NCBI GenBank assembly: GCA_028455995.1
Contig: JABELC010000002.1
Coordinates: 3,534,001 to 3,598,000, forward strand
Reading direction: 5' to 3'
Source: Scleromitrula shiraiana
Lineage: Eukaryota > Ascomycota > Leotiomycetes > Helotiales > Sclerotiniaceae
Length of the DNA stretch: 64,000 nucleotides
The notes beneath the pieces were generated by a model that made no database searches, was not told the DNA's origin, and saw only the letters and a list, made by a program, of their open reading frames with translations. Numbering within the stretch: position 1 is the first letter of the stretch; every line of letters begins with the position of its first letter. The position numbers were made by a program, and so were the translations under genes. Of this stretch, positions 37,088-48,720 are shown piece after piece.

Positions 37088-38092
37088 CTAATATCCCAAC
37101 CACTCTTTCCGAACCTTCTTCAAACCCTCCCTTAGCCATCTTCCCTCTTCACTATCCTCATCTACACTTTCGTCAAAACCATGGTCCATGCCCTCATTCC
37201 AAACCCCCTTAACTCTTTCCTCCCCAAATTTCTTCCCCCAAGCATCCGCCCAGCGTTTCGTCTCTTCCCACGGAACAGCCAAATCCGCCGTCCCATGAAA
37301 CGTAAACAAAAACCCTCTATCCCCATCATCCTCCACCTTCTCAATTCCCTCCCTCAACCAAAGCCCCTCATCTCCTCCCCTGCTAAACTCTCCCGTCCAT
37401 CTCCCCCACTGCACCAATGAAACTGCCAACTCCAATCTCGCCGGCGGCTCCGCAGAAACCACATACTCCCCCACCTTCCAATCCAAGAACCCCTCACTCA
37501 ACATCGGCACCCCAAATGGCTTCTTATCTTCCCCTTTCTTCCCATACCAATCCCCCTCTACCTCAATCATCGGATACGCCGCAATCGTAGCTTTGATACT
37601 TCCAGCCGGTACCATCAACGCACTTGAAATCGCCAAATAGCCCCCCGCGCTCTCCCCATAAACAGCCACCTTTTCCAAATCAATCTCCCAATTCGCATCA
37701 ACCCCCGTCAGAAAATCCCCCAATCCCCCACCAGCTACCCAACCCCAAAAATCCCGAACATCGCTCAATATCTCCTGACCATCCGCTTCAGGCAAGAGTC
37801 GATAGTCGGGCATGACTAGTATGGCGCTATTCCTGAGCACGAGGTTTATGGCCCACGTGGGAAGCCATTCGGTGTACATCGCTGAGCCGGTTACGAGGAA
37901 GCCGCCGTGGAAACGCACGAGGAGGGGGCGGGGACCGGGGGTTTGAGATATGGTGCGGGGAATGAGGATGTGGGCTGGGAGGGAGAGAGGAGTGGAGCGG
38001 GTGGGGCTTGGGGGGAGGGTTTTGTAGGGGGTTTGGTGGATTGTGAAGGGGGTGAGTTTGGGGTCTGGGGTGGTGGTAGTTGTGGTGGCCAT
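37088..38092 (-). CDS. Alpha/beta hydrolase fold-3 (esterase/lipase-like)
   Basis: Single-exon 334-residue hydrolase of the hormone-sensitive-lipase-like group, predicted to cleave esters. The oxyanion-hole motif HGG is at residues 62-64 (LLVRFHGGFLVTG). The nucleophile elbow GESAG holds Ser148. The other likely triad members are Asp270 in GTADLAVPWEE and His304 in GMDHGFDE. The first 50 residues are Pro/Thr-rich and not an obvious signal peptide, so the enzyme is likely cytosolic. GC content and codon use are visibly higher than in neighbouring genes (runs of C at third positions on the coding strand), which may hint at a different history. Divergently oriented from the GMC oxidoreductase gene, about 1 kb away. 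Confidence 0.88.
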   Translation of the reverse strand: MATTTTTTPDPKLTPFTIHQTPYKTLPPSPTRSTPLSLPAHILIPRTISQTPGPRPLLVRFHGGFLVTGSAMYTEWLPTWAINLVLRNSAILVMPDYRLLPEADGQEILSDVRDFWGWVAGGGLGDFLTGVDANWEIDLEKVAVYGESAGGYLAISSALMVPAGSIKATIAAYPMIEVEGDWYGKKGEDKKPFGVPMLSEGFLDWKVGEYVVSAEPPARLELAVSLVQWGRWTGEFSRGGDEGLWLREGIEKVEDDGDRGFLFTFHGTADLAVPWEETKRWADAWGKKFGEERVKGVWNEGMDHGFDESVDEDSEEGRWLREGLKKVRKEWLGY

Positions 38093-39104
38093 TTTGCCTT
38101 CCGTTTCTTACTTTGTTTGGCGGTTTGGCTATGCGTGTGTCTTGGAGTTGTTTCAAACACAGTATAGAGTTTCTTGCGAGTATTATATGATAACGTAGAT
38201 AAAGCAATATGATGAGTTGTCAAGGTTGCTGTCGGGTAATACTCGGTGATGAAAACTCTGGGATAGTTCTAGGATTGTGCCTTGAGAAATCGATGTGAAC
38301 TCGGATGAATAGTACTTTAATAGATAACAATGATCAAATAACGATATTAGAGAAGAAGATGTACGAGATCTTATCAAATATATACTTCTAAATCTATCGG
38401 CCCCCTCCTAATTTGTGTTTGTAAGCTATATATGTGGACTTACAATAACTCCATGGATTTAAACCCCTCGAACACGCGAAATCCGAGATACAGCCGTCCG
38501 CGGATTTGTCAATGAGTGGAAGTGGGGCACTGGAAACTCATATCGTTGTCGCCTTTGGCATATATATTCTGATCAGTAATGAAGCGCAGAGAAAAATGTG
38601 ATGGAAAAATAGAGAAATGGAGTTCAGAAATATTTACCTGATGAGAAGAGATGAACGTATAGATTTTATGCAAATACCCCGCATTTACAGGGGACATGGG
38701 GTCATGATGGGACTCCGTTTTATGCTGGTGATGGTAGTGAATAACCTCAAATGAAATCCACCTGACTGGCCTAAGTTACTTCGCCCTGCTTTGCCACTCT
38801 TTCATCGTCGTTCAATAACCCCTCTTTCTCGAACCCAATAGTTTCTTTTTCAGATTACTGAACTGCGGCATTTACGTTTCTTTTCCATACTGGTCAATCC
38901 TAACTTGTTGGTTCTTACGAGTAGTATGTTGGTGGTGAGTTCAAAACCAACAGAAAATGATAAATTAATGCAGAGCTGACACTCCAGATTTAATGAAAGA
39001 TCTCTTCATATTACTTCCTTCATTCGCAACATTTGAATCCAAAAGGAAACTCTCACTTTAGACTATACTAAATCCTAAACCAAAACCTTCCGAAATTGAG
39101 TATC
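38093..39104. promoter_or_regulatory. Divergent 1-kb upstream region, hydrolase / GMC oxidoreductase
   Basis: Head-to-head intergenic region. The 5' part next to the hydrolase is AT-rich and holds no other gene. No operator was recognised; a shared promoter is possible but not shown. Confidence 0.4.
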
Positions 39105-41007
39105 ATGTCTTCTAGTTCTTATGACTTCATTGTTGTTGGTGGTGGAGCTTCTGGACTTGTAGTTGCGACTCGTCTCACAGAGGATCCATCTATTCGAGTT
39201 CTTGTACTCGAAGCTGGTGAAGATCACTCAGCAGATCCTCGTATCACCACCCCAGGGCTATGGCCAGCTGTCTTGGGTTCGGATATGGATTGGGGGTATC
39301 TTTCTGAGCCGCAGGTATGTTCATCATTTCCAAGACTCCACCAATGCACCAAGCCCGAGGAAATAATATTAATCCATGGGTTAGGAAGCACTGAATGGCA
39401 AGACAATCCCACTTTCCCAGGGACGGCTTCTCGGAGGATCCGCCGCTATGAACGGTCAAGCCTGGATCGCTCCCTCCAAATACAGCGTTGATGCCTGGGC
39501 CAAATTTGGAAACCCATCATGGACCTGGGAAACATTCTCTCCCTATTTTCAAAAATCATGCACATTGACAAAGCCATCTCCGGCTGCTTGTTCGCATCTC
39601 TCACTCTCATACATCGATGAGAAGGTACAATCGGATTTCGATGGGCCTATTCAGGTGTCGTTCGTTGAAGATAACGATGCGTTACCAAAAGCCTGGGTTG
39701 ATACTTTGGCAGGGCTAGGACACACGATTACAAATGATCCATTCTCGGGTACTGCCGTGGGTGGATATATCAATGGAATGAATATCAATCCAGTGACGCA
39801 TCAACGAAGTCATGCATTAAGTGCTTATTATGAGCCTGCGAAAGAACGAGACAACTTGGTTATTGTAACTTCGGCTTTTGTGGAGAAGATAGTGTTGCAT
39901 GGAAAGAATGATGGTGTGATTGCGAAAGGGGTATCTTATACCAGGAATGGAAAAACCGAGACAGCAACTGCAACAAAAGAGGTCGTTCTAGCAGCAGGTG
40001 TATTTGCAACACCAAAGTTGCTTGAATTATCTGGAATTGGTCCTTCCTTGCTACTCAATTCTTTCGATATCCCTGTCATCATTGATAATAAGAATGTTGG
40101 GGAGAATCTTCAAGATCATCCCAACGCGGGTTATAGTTTTGAAGTTGCAGATGGTGTCAAGACCATGGATAGTCTGGCCCGTAAGGATCCGGCTGCTATT
40201 GGTGCTGCGATGGAATCGTACATGAAAGATGGGAGTGGGCCCTTTGGCTCCGGTGGTAACTTTGCAGGAGGATTTCTCCCCGTTATCGATTTTCTTTCCC
40301 CTCATGGAAGAGAGGAACTCGCTTCGTTCTTGCGAGAAGTAAAAGATGATGGAAAGCCATTCACGAAGTCCCACGTGGAATTCGTTAATGGTTTACTCAA
40401 CACACCAACTGAAGCTTCGAGTTGCTTCCTCTCTTACCCCGCTCAAGGAAATTTTATCCCCGAGACTATCAGTGACTCGAGCGATGTTATGGCAAGTGCA
40501 GATCCTGGAAATTATTTTACTATCGCTTGTATGATAGTTCATCCACTCTCGCGCGGTAGCTGCCACATCACATCATCAGATCCACAAGTCAAAGTATCAA
40601 TCGACCCTAAATACCTCTCCAATCCTCTCGATCTCGAGATTCTCGCGAGACATGTGCGATACATCTCTAAAATCGTATCCTCAGAACCTCTCAAGAGCCT
40701 ACTGAAACCAAATGGTAGACGAAACCATGGCGCACCGGAAAACATGGATGATTTGAATGAGGTTAAAGAATATGTTAAGAAAGCCGCGTTGAGTAGTTGG
40801 CATCCTACTAGTACGTGTGCTATGTTACCGTTGGAGAAAGGCGGAGTGGTAAATGAGAAACTTGTAGTCTATGGAACTGCAAATTTGAGAATCGTGGATG
40901 CGAGTGTAGTTCCTCTAGCTCCAAGGGGTAGTTGTCAGACTACCGTGTATGCGGTTGCTGAGAAAGCCGCAGATCTGATCATGAAGGATCACGGTATCAA
41001 GATCTAG
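39105..41007 (+). CDS. GMC-family FAD-dependent oxidoreductase (choline/aryl-alcohol dehydrogenase-like)
   Basis: Flavoenzyme oxidising an alcohol substrate. Exons are 39105-39314 and 39385-41007 (610 residues). The FAD-binding Rossmann motif GGGASG is at residues 12-17 (YDFIVVGGGASGLVVATRL). GMC signature 1 is seen as GRLLGGSAAMNGQAW and signature 2 as GVFATPKLLELSGIGP. The catalytic His543 lies in SSWHPTSTCAM. At the second active-site position, where relatives have Asn (RGNxQ) or His, the sequence reads PRGSCQTT, i.e. Ser586. There is no signal peptide, unlike many secreted GMC oxidases, so it is probably intracellular. A decayed GMC gene of a more secreted type follows directly downstream in the same orientation. 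Substrate unknown. Confidence 0.9.
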
Positions 41008-41486
41008 GGCAGGATTACTTATTACAAGAAGATTAGATATCTGTGGACCGAGATATATGTTATTCAGCTTCTGGATATAAGATATGGCGGGATGTCTTGG
41101 CTTGGGGTTTTCCCGTCCCGCCTTCTTTGGGAAATCAAATGTGCCCACATATCAGCCCCATTCCATCTTGAGAAAATAGATTTCGAGCAGATGCATAATT
41201 TGAGCTCAGATCGCATCTATCAACTATATTTCCTGCAATTTGATGAATCTATGTACTACATAATCAGCCCGGACAGAATATTCAATCAATCGGAAAAAGT
41301 TTTTATTCTTACGATTCTCGTGTATCAAGGTAATTCAACATTAACAATGTAACCTTAGTCTTACTTCATGGACATTTTGTGATTATATAAAGATAGTTGC
41401 CAATTCCAACCATATGACTTTGACGTGTGTCGAAAGTTAGACTAGTATCTCATACACTCATTTTGAGTGGAGAATCTAACATCACA
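41008..41486. other. Intergenic between intact and broken GMC genes
   Basis: About 480 bases with no gene; holds the 3' UTR of the GMC gene and the former promoter of the pseudogene. Confidence 0.4.
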
Positions 41487-43165
41487 ATGCCTTCATTACT
41501 ATCCGTGTTCTAGCTCATCACTCTTCTAGAGCCAATCTACTCATCAGCTTCACCATTGAAATTTGGTGGTAAGGTGGTTGGACGTGATATTGCACTGTCA
41601 TCAAGTTATGATTTTATCGTTGTGGGGGGTGGTACCAGTGGATTGGTAGTAGGAAATAGACTATCTGAGAATCCAGGTTGGTTGCTGTGAAATTATTTGC
41701 AATACTTGAGAAGCTTACGATCTTGTGCTAGGAACCACAATTCTTGTCATTGAGGCCGGAGAGCTGTGAGTACAGCACAAGTATTCAAGTTCCTTTTTCT
41801 AAATTGAGAGTTTATGGATGAAGGAGAAGATTATATATACATTCTATATTTCGCTATTTCGGTCAATAGAGCTATTGGCACGAATTATGACTGGATCATC
41901 ACATATGCACCTGAGCAGGCAGCTGACAATCGATCAATCCCGATTCCAATTGGTAAAGTTGTGGGAGGAGGTAGCATCTTGAACAAGATGGTGTCTGATA
42001 GGGCCGTTAAAGTTAATTATGATCCGTGGAAGAAGCTTGGTGATGGGAATCCTGGCTGGGATCAACTGTTTCCATGTTCTAAGAAGGTAAGAATAAACCA
42101 TTGTGGGCGTGTCTAATACTAACGTAGATATTGCGATTAGCTTGACAGATCTACACCCCCAACACCGGATGTGGTGAAAGAATGGGGGATTCAAACTGAT
42201 CCTTCCGCACATGGTTATAACGACAAAGTGCATAGCAGTTACCCCTCATTCTATTGGCCGAGTACCAGTTACGTTCACCCTTTGGAGTTTTATTCAAGTA
42301 GACATTTCAGGCTAACATGCTACCCTAGAGTATTTTTTTGCGGCAGCGAAACTACTCGGGCTCAGAATGGTATTCTATTCGTTGAACGGAGATACGAACG
42401 GAGCTTTATGGAACCCATAATCACTCGATCCTACTACCAAAACTACATCGAATTATAGGACTGCTTACTGGTAATTAAGTGATAAGGTTAATCACCAAGT
42501 CAAGTAATGGCATTACATTCATCACGGGCGTTGAGGTATATTCATTTCCGAATCCGCCACTTCATGATGGTACTAATTTGAAGAGTCCTCCGTTAAATTA
42601 AAATTGAAACACGCGCTAAATTGTCAAATAACCTTGAAATCGACAATTTTGTACAGATCATCTCAAGTTTGTATTAATATAAATAAATCGATTACTACTA
42701 GCACTAGGCAAGAACATGAATATATTAAAAAAGCATGTGATTCTTGATAATCTATCTAGGGTGGAAGGTTGGTCTTTTGTTAAGAATCACGTGCCAGTGT
42801 GTCAAGAGGCGGCGTATCAGGGAACCATGTTGTAGATGCTAATTTCAAAGTTCGTCTTTTCTCTTTAGTAATATGATATAAAAAGAGGTTTTCAAGTTAT
42901 TATAACTTGAAGTCTATTTAATTCTTATTTTTGTTTTAAAATAAGGTTTCTTACTAATGTTAATATTTTAGTAAAAGGATTTTAGCATATTTTTAAAGTA
43001 GTTTATTGATTAGAATCCATTGTTTTTATTATATGAATTATCACATAAGTATTAATAGAGAAGAGGCGGCGTATCGGGGTCCCTGACCCGATATATGGGA
43101 AATTTAAGGGTGGTGGATGCGGGGATTTTCATTTGCAGGTTACGGTTTATTCGATGGCGGATACT
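41487..43165 (+). pseudogene. GMC oxidoreductase pseudogene, interrupted by an insertion
   Basis: Remains of a second GMC flavoenzyme. The N-terminus from 41487 starts like a signal peptide (MPSLLSVF) but hits TAG at 41511-41513. In the same frame YDFIVVGGGTSGLVVGNRL follows at about 41600, then GTTILVIEAGEL. NYDWIITYAPEQ with GKVVGGGSILNK comes at 41880-42000, and PPTPDVVKEWGIQTDPSAHG at 42150-42215. LWNP*SLDPTTKT at about 42410 contains a stop, and a degenerate strand GITFITGVEV ends near 42540. The middle of the enzyme is missing. The C-terminal end reappears at about 43095-43165 as NLRVVDAG, then, after a frameshift, QVTVYSMADT. Donor and acceptor sites of old introns can still be seen. 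Clearly non-functional; distinct from, and not a recent copy of, the intact gene upstream. Confidence 0.85.
42803..43090. mobile_element. AT-rich inserted element flanked by AGAGGCGGCGTATC direct repeats
   Basis: Inside the GMC pseudogene, an AT-rich body of about 240 bases lies between AGAGGCGGCGTATC at about 42805-42818 and the same 14-mer at about 43062-43075. The right copy is followed by a short inverted repeat (ATCGGG ... CCCGAT). The body contains a perfect palindrome TCAAGTTATTATAACTTGA near 42894-42912. A third copy of the right-hand motif with its TGACCCGATAT tail is at 60285-60317, so the motif is part of the element and not only a target duplication. Class unknown; small non-autonomous element is the best guess. 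Confidence 0.6.
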
Positions 43166-44313
43166 CAACCGGGAAAAATGTAAGGACCGGGCAAGGATAT
43201 TAAAATTAAGCGATTTAGTATCAATCTTGATGTGTTTACGTTATTTTTATTCAAATAAATTATATTTAAAATAGATTTTTAATTAATCTAATATAAATAT
43301 TTAAACGTATTGGCTGTTAATGATAAATTTGGATTTTTTGGAATGTCACGTGAGTGCTCGGCCCTCACATTTTTCCCGCTTGAGTATGGTAGGTTGCTTT
43401 TGAGTTTGAGATTTATTACGACGTAGCTAATAACTTCATATTCAGGCTTCTGATGCTATCAAAAAATCTCACGGCTTGTGAGGTTGAGTTGAGTATACGT
43501 AGGATCCTAGACAGTTGGAAATTGCTATTTGCTCATCGTATTCAACAGCCCAATGAAACGAATAGATTCTTGAACATCTCATCTACCATATATTTTGAAA
43601 TTCATGTCTAGCGGGATCTCAGTAGTTGCAAGACTTTTATATTCATTTTCCGTCAATATTTTGTAGCCAGTAAATTCTTACTGCATTTTTGGGCGTACGC
43701 GAAAGGATGCATAAACTTGTTTCATGGTAAAGATGACGACTAGGGTTCAGCTGATTCTACGCCCTCTTACAGAAGGTTGCAATGACCGCCATACTACCAA
43801 GTCCTTCTGATCCACTACCAGGGATAGTGATCTGGGTAAGGCTTCTTGTTTTCAGGGGCTTTGCTAGCCGCGCATCTGTGATTCGATGTGGTGTGAATTT
43901 TTGTCCGGAAATGTTGGTCAACCGCGCATGTATTATGTGATGGTTAATTATTGCGCGATTGTGGAGTATGATGTATAATTCACCCTTAGCACGTGCATAG
44001 GGGATGGAGATTAAGCTAATTCATCTTGACTATGCTCCACTCTCAATTAGTTGAGATTTGCAATCAGAGTGTTTGATTACATCCGAGCTACTTCCTTTTG
44101 AAGTTCTATTACTTTCCTGAATTGTTATATAGTCTTCTACTCAACCTTCTCAACATTCATGACTTCACGAACCACATTCTTTTAACAATTCATTCTTTAA
44201 GTTGCCGCGCAACAATTTTATTCAAGCACTCTCATTAAACAAAATTACCTTCTACTTACCTGACATTATCATTGTCTTTAAGCCAATTCCTCATTTCTTA
44301 AGAAGTCGCAAAA
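43166..44313. other. Intergenic, 1.1 kb
   Basis: AT-rich after the GMC remnant (43200-43330), then promoter sequence of the spherulin-4-like gene. No gene recognised. Confidence 0.45.
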
Positions 44314-45124
44314 ATGGTTCTCGCTACATCAATTCTTCTTCCCCTTTATCTCTACCCTACCAAAGGTGCATGGAACTGGGCTACAAACGCCATCGCCGCT
44401 TACCCTTCTCTACCATTCACAGTCATTGTCAACCCGAGCTCTGGCCCAGGACCTGTCAATAGCTATCCCGAGAGTGACTACATCAGTGGAATTCTGAACT
44501 TGACTCGGTATGACAATGTCAAGTTGTTGGGATACGTAGATACAAAATATATGGATAGATCTGTAGCAGCTGTCGATGCCGACGTTGAGACATGTAAGTT
44601 TAGATCTTAATCCAATTGATTAACAAACATGATGTGATTTCCGAATTTAAAGCTGATAAACATCAGATAAATACTGGTCCACCTACACCAAAGGCGATAT
44701 CCATGTCGATGGAATTTTCTTCGACGACGCAGTCAGCGACTGGACGGAGCGCTCCTCAACTTACATGACCGCCATCGCTAACAACGCCCATGCTCACAAT
44801 TTCACCGTAACTTTCAACCCTGGTACTATCGCGGATAAAGAATTCTTCACCATCGCCGACAAAGTTGTCATGATAGAAGATTCATATTCTTCTTACTCTT
44901 CGGGTCATGGCGACTCGGTTGCTAAGATTGATACCACTCAGAAAAGCCAAAGTAGTGTTATTCTTTACGACTTCACTGGTACTCATGCTCAACAAAATTC
45001 TACTGTCAACTCATTGGTCGCTTCGGGGGTATCTGATGTATTTATCACTACAAGTGGATATACGAGGGAAAGTGCTTTGTGGACACAGCTAGTTTCTGCC
45101 GTCAACACAGCTGCGGGACATTAG
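44314..45124 (+). CDS. Spherulin-4 / GH135-like protein
   Basis: Member of the spherulin-4 family, which includes the fungal glycoside hydrolase Sph3 (GH135) acting on galactosaminogalactan. Exons are 44314-44593 and 44667-45124 (245 residues). The chain starts at the first barrel strand (ILLPLYLYPTKGAWNW). It continues with the family-typical FTVIVNPSSGPG, VKLLGYVDTKYMDR, the acidic strand HVDGIFFDDAVSDW, TVTFNPGT and SVILYDFTGT. VDGIFFDD carries the acidic residues expected in the active site. There is no signal peptide or membrane anchor, unlike Sph3, so this copy is predicted to stay inside the cell unless an upstream exon exists. A possible start further upstream (44202) is in another frame and not supported. 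Exact enzymatic activity is not certain. Confidence 0.85.
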
Positions 45125-45486
45125 GCTACGGATGGCTTGCAAAACTGTGGAGAGTTCCTGCTTGGAAAGGAAGACTGAATTCTCATTTTTAGTTCTTTGA
45201 GTTCCTTCGTCTGAGATCAAGGATAAAACTAGGGTATATGGCTTTAGATCAAAACAGGGGTTTGAAGGATAAGATTATTTTCATGTACATACATATTGCG
45301 AAGATTTTAGCATCAATTCGAATTACAAATTCTAAGAATCATTTATCTGATACACGTGTTTTCCCCTTTTTGCTTACAACCGCATCATTTATCCATTTCA
45401 TGCATGCTGACCCGACTTCTTTATGTCTGCCATTGGCGAAATTGCGTATTGCGGCTGAAAGGGGATGTGTCTGGTCCGCCCCATTT

Positions 45487-45949
45487 GCAAATTTCGCTTA
45501 TTTACAAATCGGCCATCCTATTGATACTAAATCGGTTTACTCCGAGTCTATTGATCAATATAAGATTATTTATAAATGAAGTATTTTATTGATCAATCAG
45601 TTTAAAAATAATTTTTTTGATCGAAATGAATTCAATATTTTATAATTATTATCATCATCATTATTATTAATTTCAATAATATTATATTTTTAACTTGAAA
45701 AATAAAAATAAAATTCAAGTTGATTTAAAAATTTAAATTTCAATTTAAATAAATAAATATTAAATGATTTTTTTTACTAGTAATTAATTTTAATAACTTA
45801 GAATCAAAAATTTAAAAAACTTGAATATATTCGTAAAATTGCTTACTAATTAGTAAATGGGCTAGTCGATTAATCAATAAGATGCTCTATTCACAAAAAG
45901 AAACCGATTTATTGATGGGATAGTTAATTTGTAAATAGGCGAAATTTGC
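45487..45949. mobile_element. MITE-like element with imperfect terminal inverted repeats
   Basis: About 460 bases. The left end carries GCAAATTTCGC followed by TATTTACAAAT (45487-45509), then ATCC and AAATCGGTTT (45529-45538). The right end carries the reverse complements in mirror order: AAACCGATTT (45901-45910), then ATTTGTAAATA and GCGAAATTTGC (45927-45949). Homology may extend outward to a GTCTG word on both sides. The interior is extremely AT-rich and codes nothing. This is the structure of a non-autonomous DNA transposon. No clear target-site duplication was found. Confidence 0.7.
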
Positions 45950-48159
45950 GGATGAGACAGACTATGTCGACATTCTTTTTTTTTTTGTGAGGGCCGTTGT
46001 CCAATGAAGTCATATCTACCGGGATCTTGGTAGCTTGTGCGATCCGAGCGTGCTATTGAATTGAAACCACCACCATTGAATTTCAACACATCAAAAAGAA
46101 TATGATGAAAGTTCACATGTCGAGATGGCAATTTGCGAGTGGTACAGGTAAATTCTCTGCTTCTGTTGGGGGAATATACTTTCCATAAATAAATGTTGTA
46201 CAAATGAACACCTTCTAGAATTGTTCTCATAATCTGATATCAACGACAGCGGCATACGTTTGATGATCAGTAGCCCTGCTCATATGTATGTAGTATCTGG
46301 TTGCCAAATGCTTCAATTTGAAAACTCAACATGACGACAAGATTAGCATGCACTCATTCGTTTCTGCGATGATAGGTACCTAGGTAATTGAGACATTATA
46401 AGCAGAAATTAATCTCTTGGAGAAGCGGTCAAAGAATTAAGACTTGCATCCGGTACCCCGAGTAAATTAGAATATTCATAGAGAAATCAATGCCGGTGAT
46501 ATATACTGATGATTGTAAGAGATAAATAACACCAGAAGCAATGAAAGGCTTTGATGAGACATGCCGATTATGTGGTTAAATTTTACCGTTAGTAATTTGT
46601 GTAACATAGCTTTCGGTATTGTGCTGCAATAAATATTTGAGAATTTGTCTATGTCTATTTGAAACGATTGAAATAAAAAATGAATTCGACAACCAGCTGG
46701 AACAAAAACTATCGCCAACAATGATGAATCTAGATATACAAGAATTGAAACTCGCTCTTCTCAAATCTTCACGTCAATCTAATAACCTAGGAAGTTCTTG
46801 ACCCATTTGTCGGTTGGATATGTAAGATGCTGCCGGAGGATAAAATTTTCACTTTTCTGAGATGTTCGTCGATACATGAAGTGGATTGCATCAGAAGCCG
46901 GCGCGGACGCTGAGCAAACAGTTGAAGCTGCATGGTTTGCCATCAATGCTGTAAAATATTTGCTTCGGTATTTCGTTAGTGGATGATAAGTATCTATTGA
47001 ACATATAGTCTTACCCAGAGTGTGTATAGCTCTTCTTGAAGTACTGGCCCTTGGTAACTTTATTGGTACTAAGTTGTCCAGAAACTTTGGCTCCCTCGGC
47101 TAGTACTATGTTATATTTGACAATTGAATGATTTAGAGAGCAGCATCAACAGGGGCAATGAGCGTTCCGATGCCACCTTGGGCAGCAGCAGCATTCGTGG
47201 AGTCTTTGGGGCTAACCCATGCCGAATTTGGAGTGGCTACCATTCCACCTCCGACCAACTTTGCCGCTGGAGCTCGGAAGGGGTCTGCCTTTGTACCACT
47301 GGCCGTTATCTGAGCGGTACTACATCCTGGACCACCATATTGTCTGTTTGGTGTTAGATGGTCGTTTATCCTTTCGTGAAGGTCAAATTTAAACTGTGAG
47401 CGTTAGACTATCAATCCTTTGCTGTATTCGAAGGAAGCAGCGTAAATTAAAAGATGATATTGTGATATTGTCTCCGCGGTAAGATAATCTCACTGAGCGT
47501 TTAATGCCATTGCAGTGCCTTGATGACTAATATTACTGTCAGCACTAAGATCCATATCGTGGTCTTAAAATAGGTTTCCGCCCCACTTCAAACCATAAAA
47601 CTCCTGAGGGAATCAATCCTTCGTTTGTATTGAGAGAAGTTTACGAAACTCGGTTTCTTTGTTCCGCATAGTGGAGATCATATCACGTCTCAATTGTAAA
47701 AATCAATCCTCTACTAATAAACTAACCCCACATACAAACTCTCAGTGGAACTTAATAATTTTCCATTCGTGACTTAGTTTCTTGCAGTGTCAGTCGTGCC
47801 TTTGTTCGTCTGACTTGATCTTAAACAGAAAATCCAAGTCCGTGAAGTCCAAAACCATGTCTGCTTGGATGGTCTTTTGTACTACCCAAATATCCCCCGA
47901 AGTACGATATACGATCTGCCTGGGTCTTGAGCTCGCACTGACATTCTTTAGACACTTGAAGCATTCTACAACCAGTCTGCAAAAATGACATCATTACCTG
48001 ACAATACAAATGGCTGAGTTCTGCATCAAAATCCATCAGATCCAGTCGGAACTGAGCTTGAAGCACCATTTCCCTCATTCACCACTGGTTTTAAAAATGC
48101 AACGCCAGAAACCCTTCAAAATTGGATGAAGGAGAACATTGAATATGTGGATTAATATC
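45950..48159. other. Gene-poor stretch of 2.2 kb
   Basis: Several short open frames on both strands (for example 46476-46721 minus, 47158-47311 plus, 47821-48078 minus) have no recognisable motif. The Ala/Pro-rich frame from ATG 47158 is the most protein-like but is only about 50 residues. May hold remnants of decayed genes next to the HET pseudogene. Confidence 0.4.
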
Positions 48160-48612
48160 CTAACTACAAATACGGAATTTCTCCTGATCAATTCGTGGTC
48201 TTGGATGAGCGAAGCGTTCGAGATAATACTTGTTTAGTCTATCACCGCAAATCCAGAATGCCAGAGTGTTCAGATGAATTTGATTCACGAATGGGTGGCG
48301 CGTTAAGTTTTTGATGGCATCTTCCAGTTGGCATATATTGAAAACAACGAGCATGAGTTTCCGGATCTGGAGCATCGGGTCCCGTACGGTCCACCTAAGT
48401 TGGAAGGGAGCTCGTCGGAACGATTGGAATCTTCCCGGTTTTAGCTCCTCTGACTCACCAAGAACTTCACTATGGGCACTATAGAGGTGCGGACCGCTGC
48501 TTTTGAAATATGCAGTGTAGTAAGACTCATATGGTAAAACGAAGATTACAGCAAGGACGAGTGAAAATACAATACCTTGATTTGCCTTCAAGCAGGCACG
48601 GAACCATTTCAT
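48160..48612 (-). CDS. Hypothetical protein with N-terminal membrane segment
   Basis: An open frame of 150 residues that I do not recognise. It begins MKWFRACLKANQG followed by one hydrophobic segment (IVFSLVLAVIFVLP, about residues 14-28) that could be a signal anchor. The rest is Arg/Leu-rich without repeats or known motifs. It lies immediately downstream of, and on the same strand as, the decayed HET-domain gene. It may be a small real gene, a fragment of something older, or chance. Confidence 0.3.
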   Translation of the reverse strand: MKWFRACLKANQGIVFSLVLAVIFVLPYESYYTAYFKSSGPHLYSAHSEVLGESEELKPGRFQSFRRAPFQLRWTVRDPMLQIRKLMLVVFNICQLEDAIKNLTRHPFVNQIHLNTLAFWICGDRLNKYYLERFAHPRPRIDQEKFRICS

Positions 48613-48720
48613 AGAATTTGATCCAATTCAAAAAATACTTTTAGTCATTATTAAGAATACTAAATCGATTTCGGGATTTTACCACACCCAGAAAATACCT
48701 TGTATGCGGCCTATTACAGG

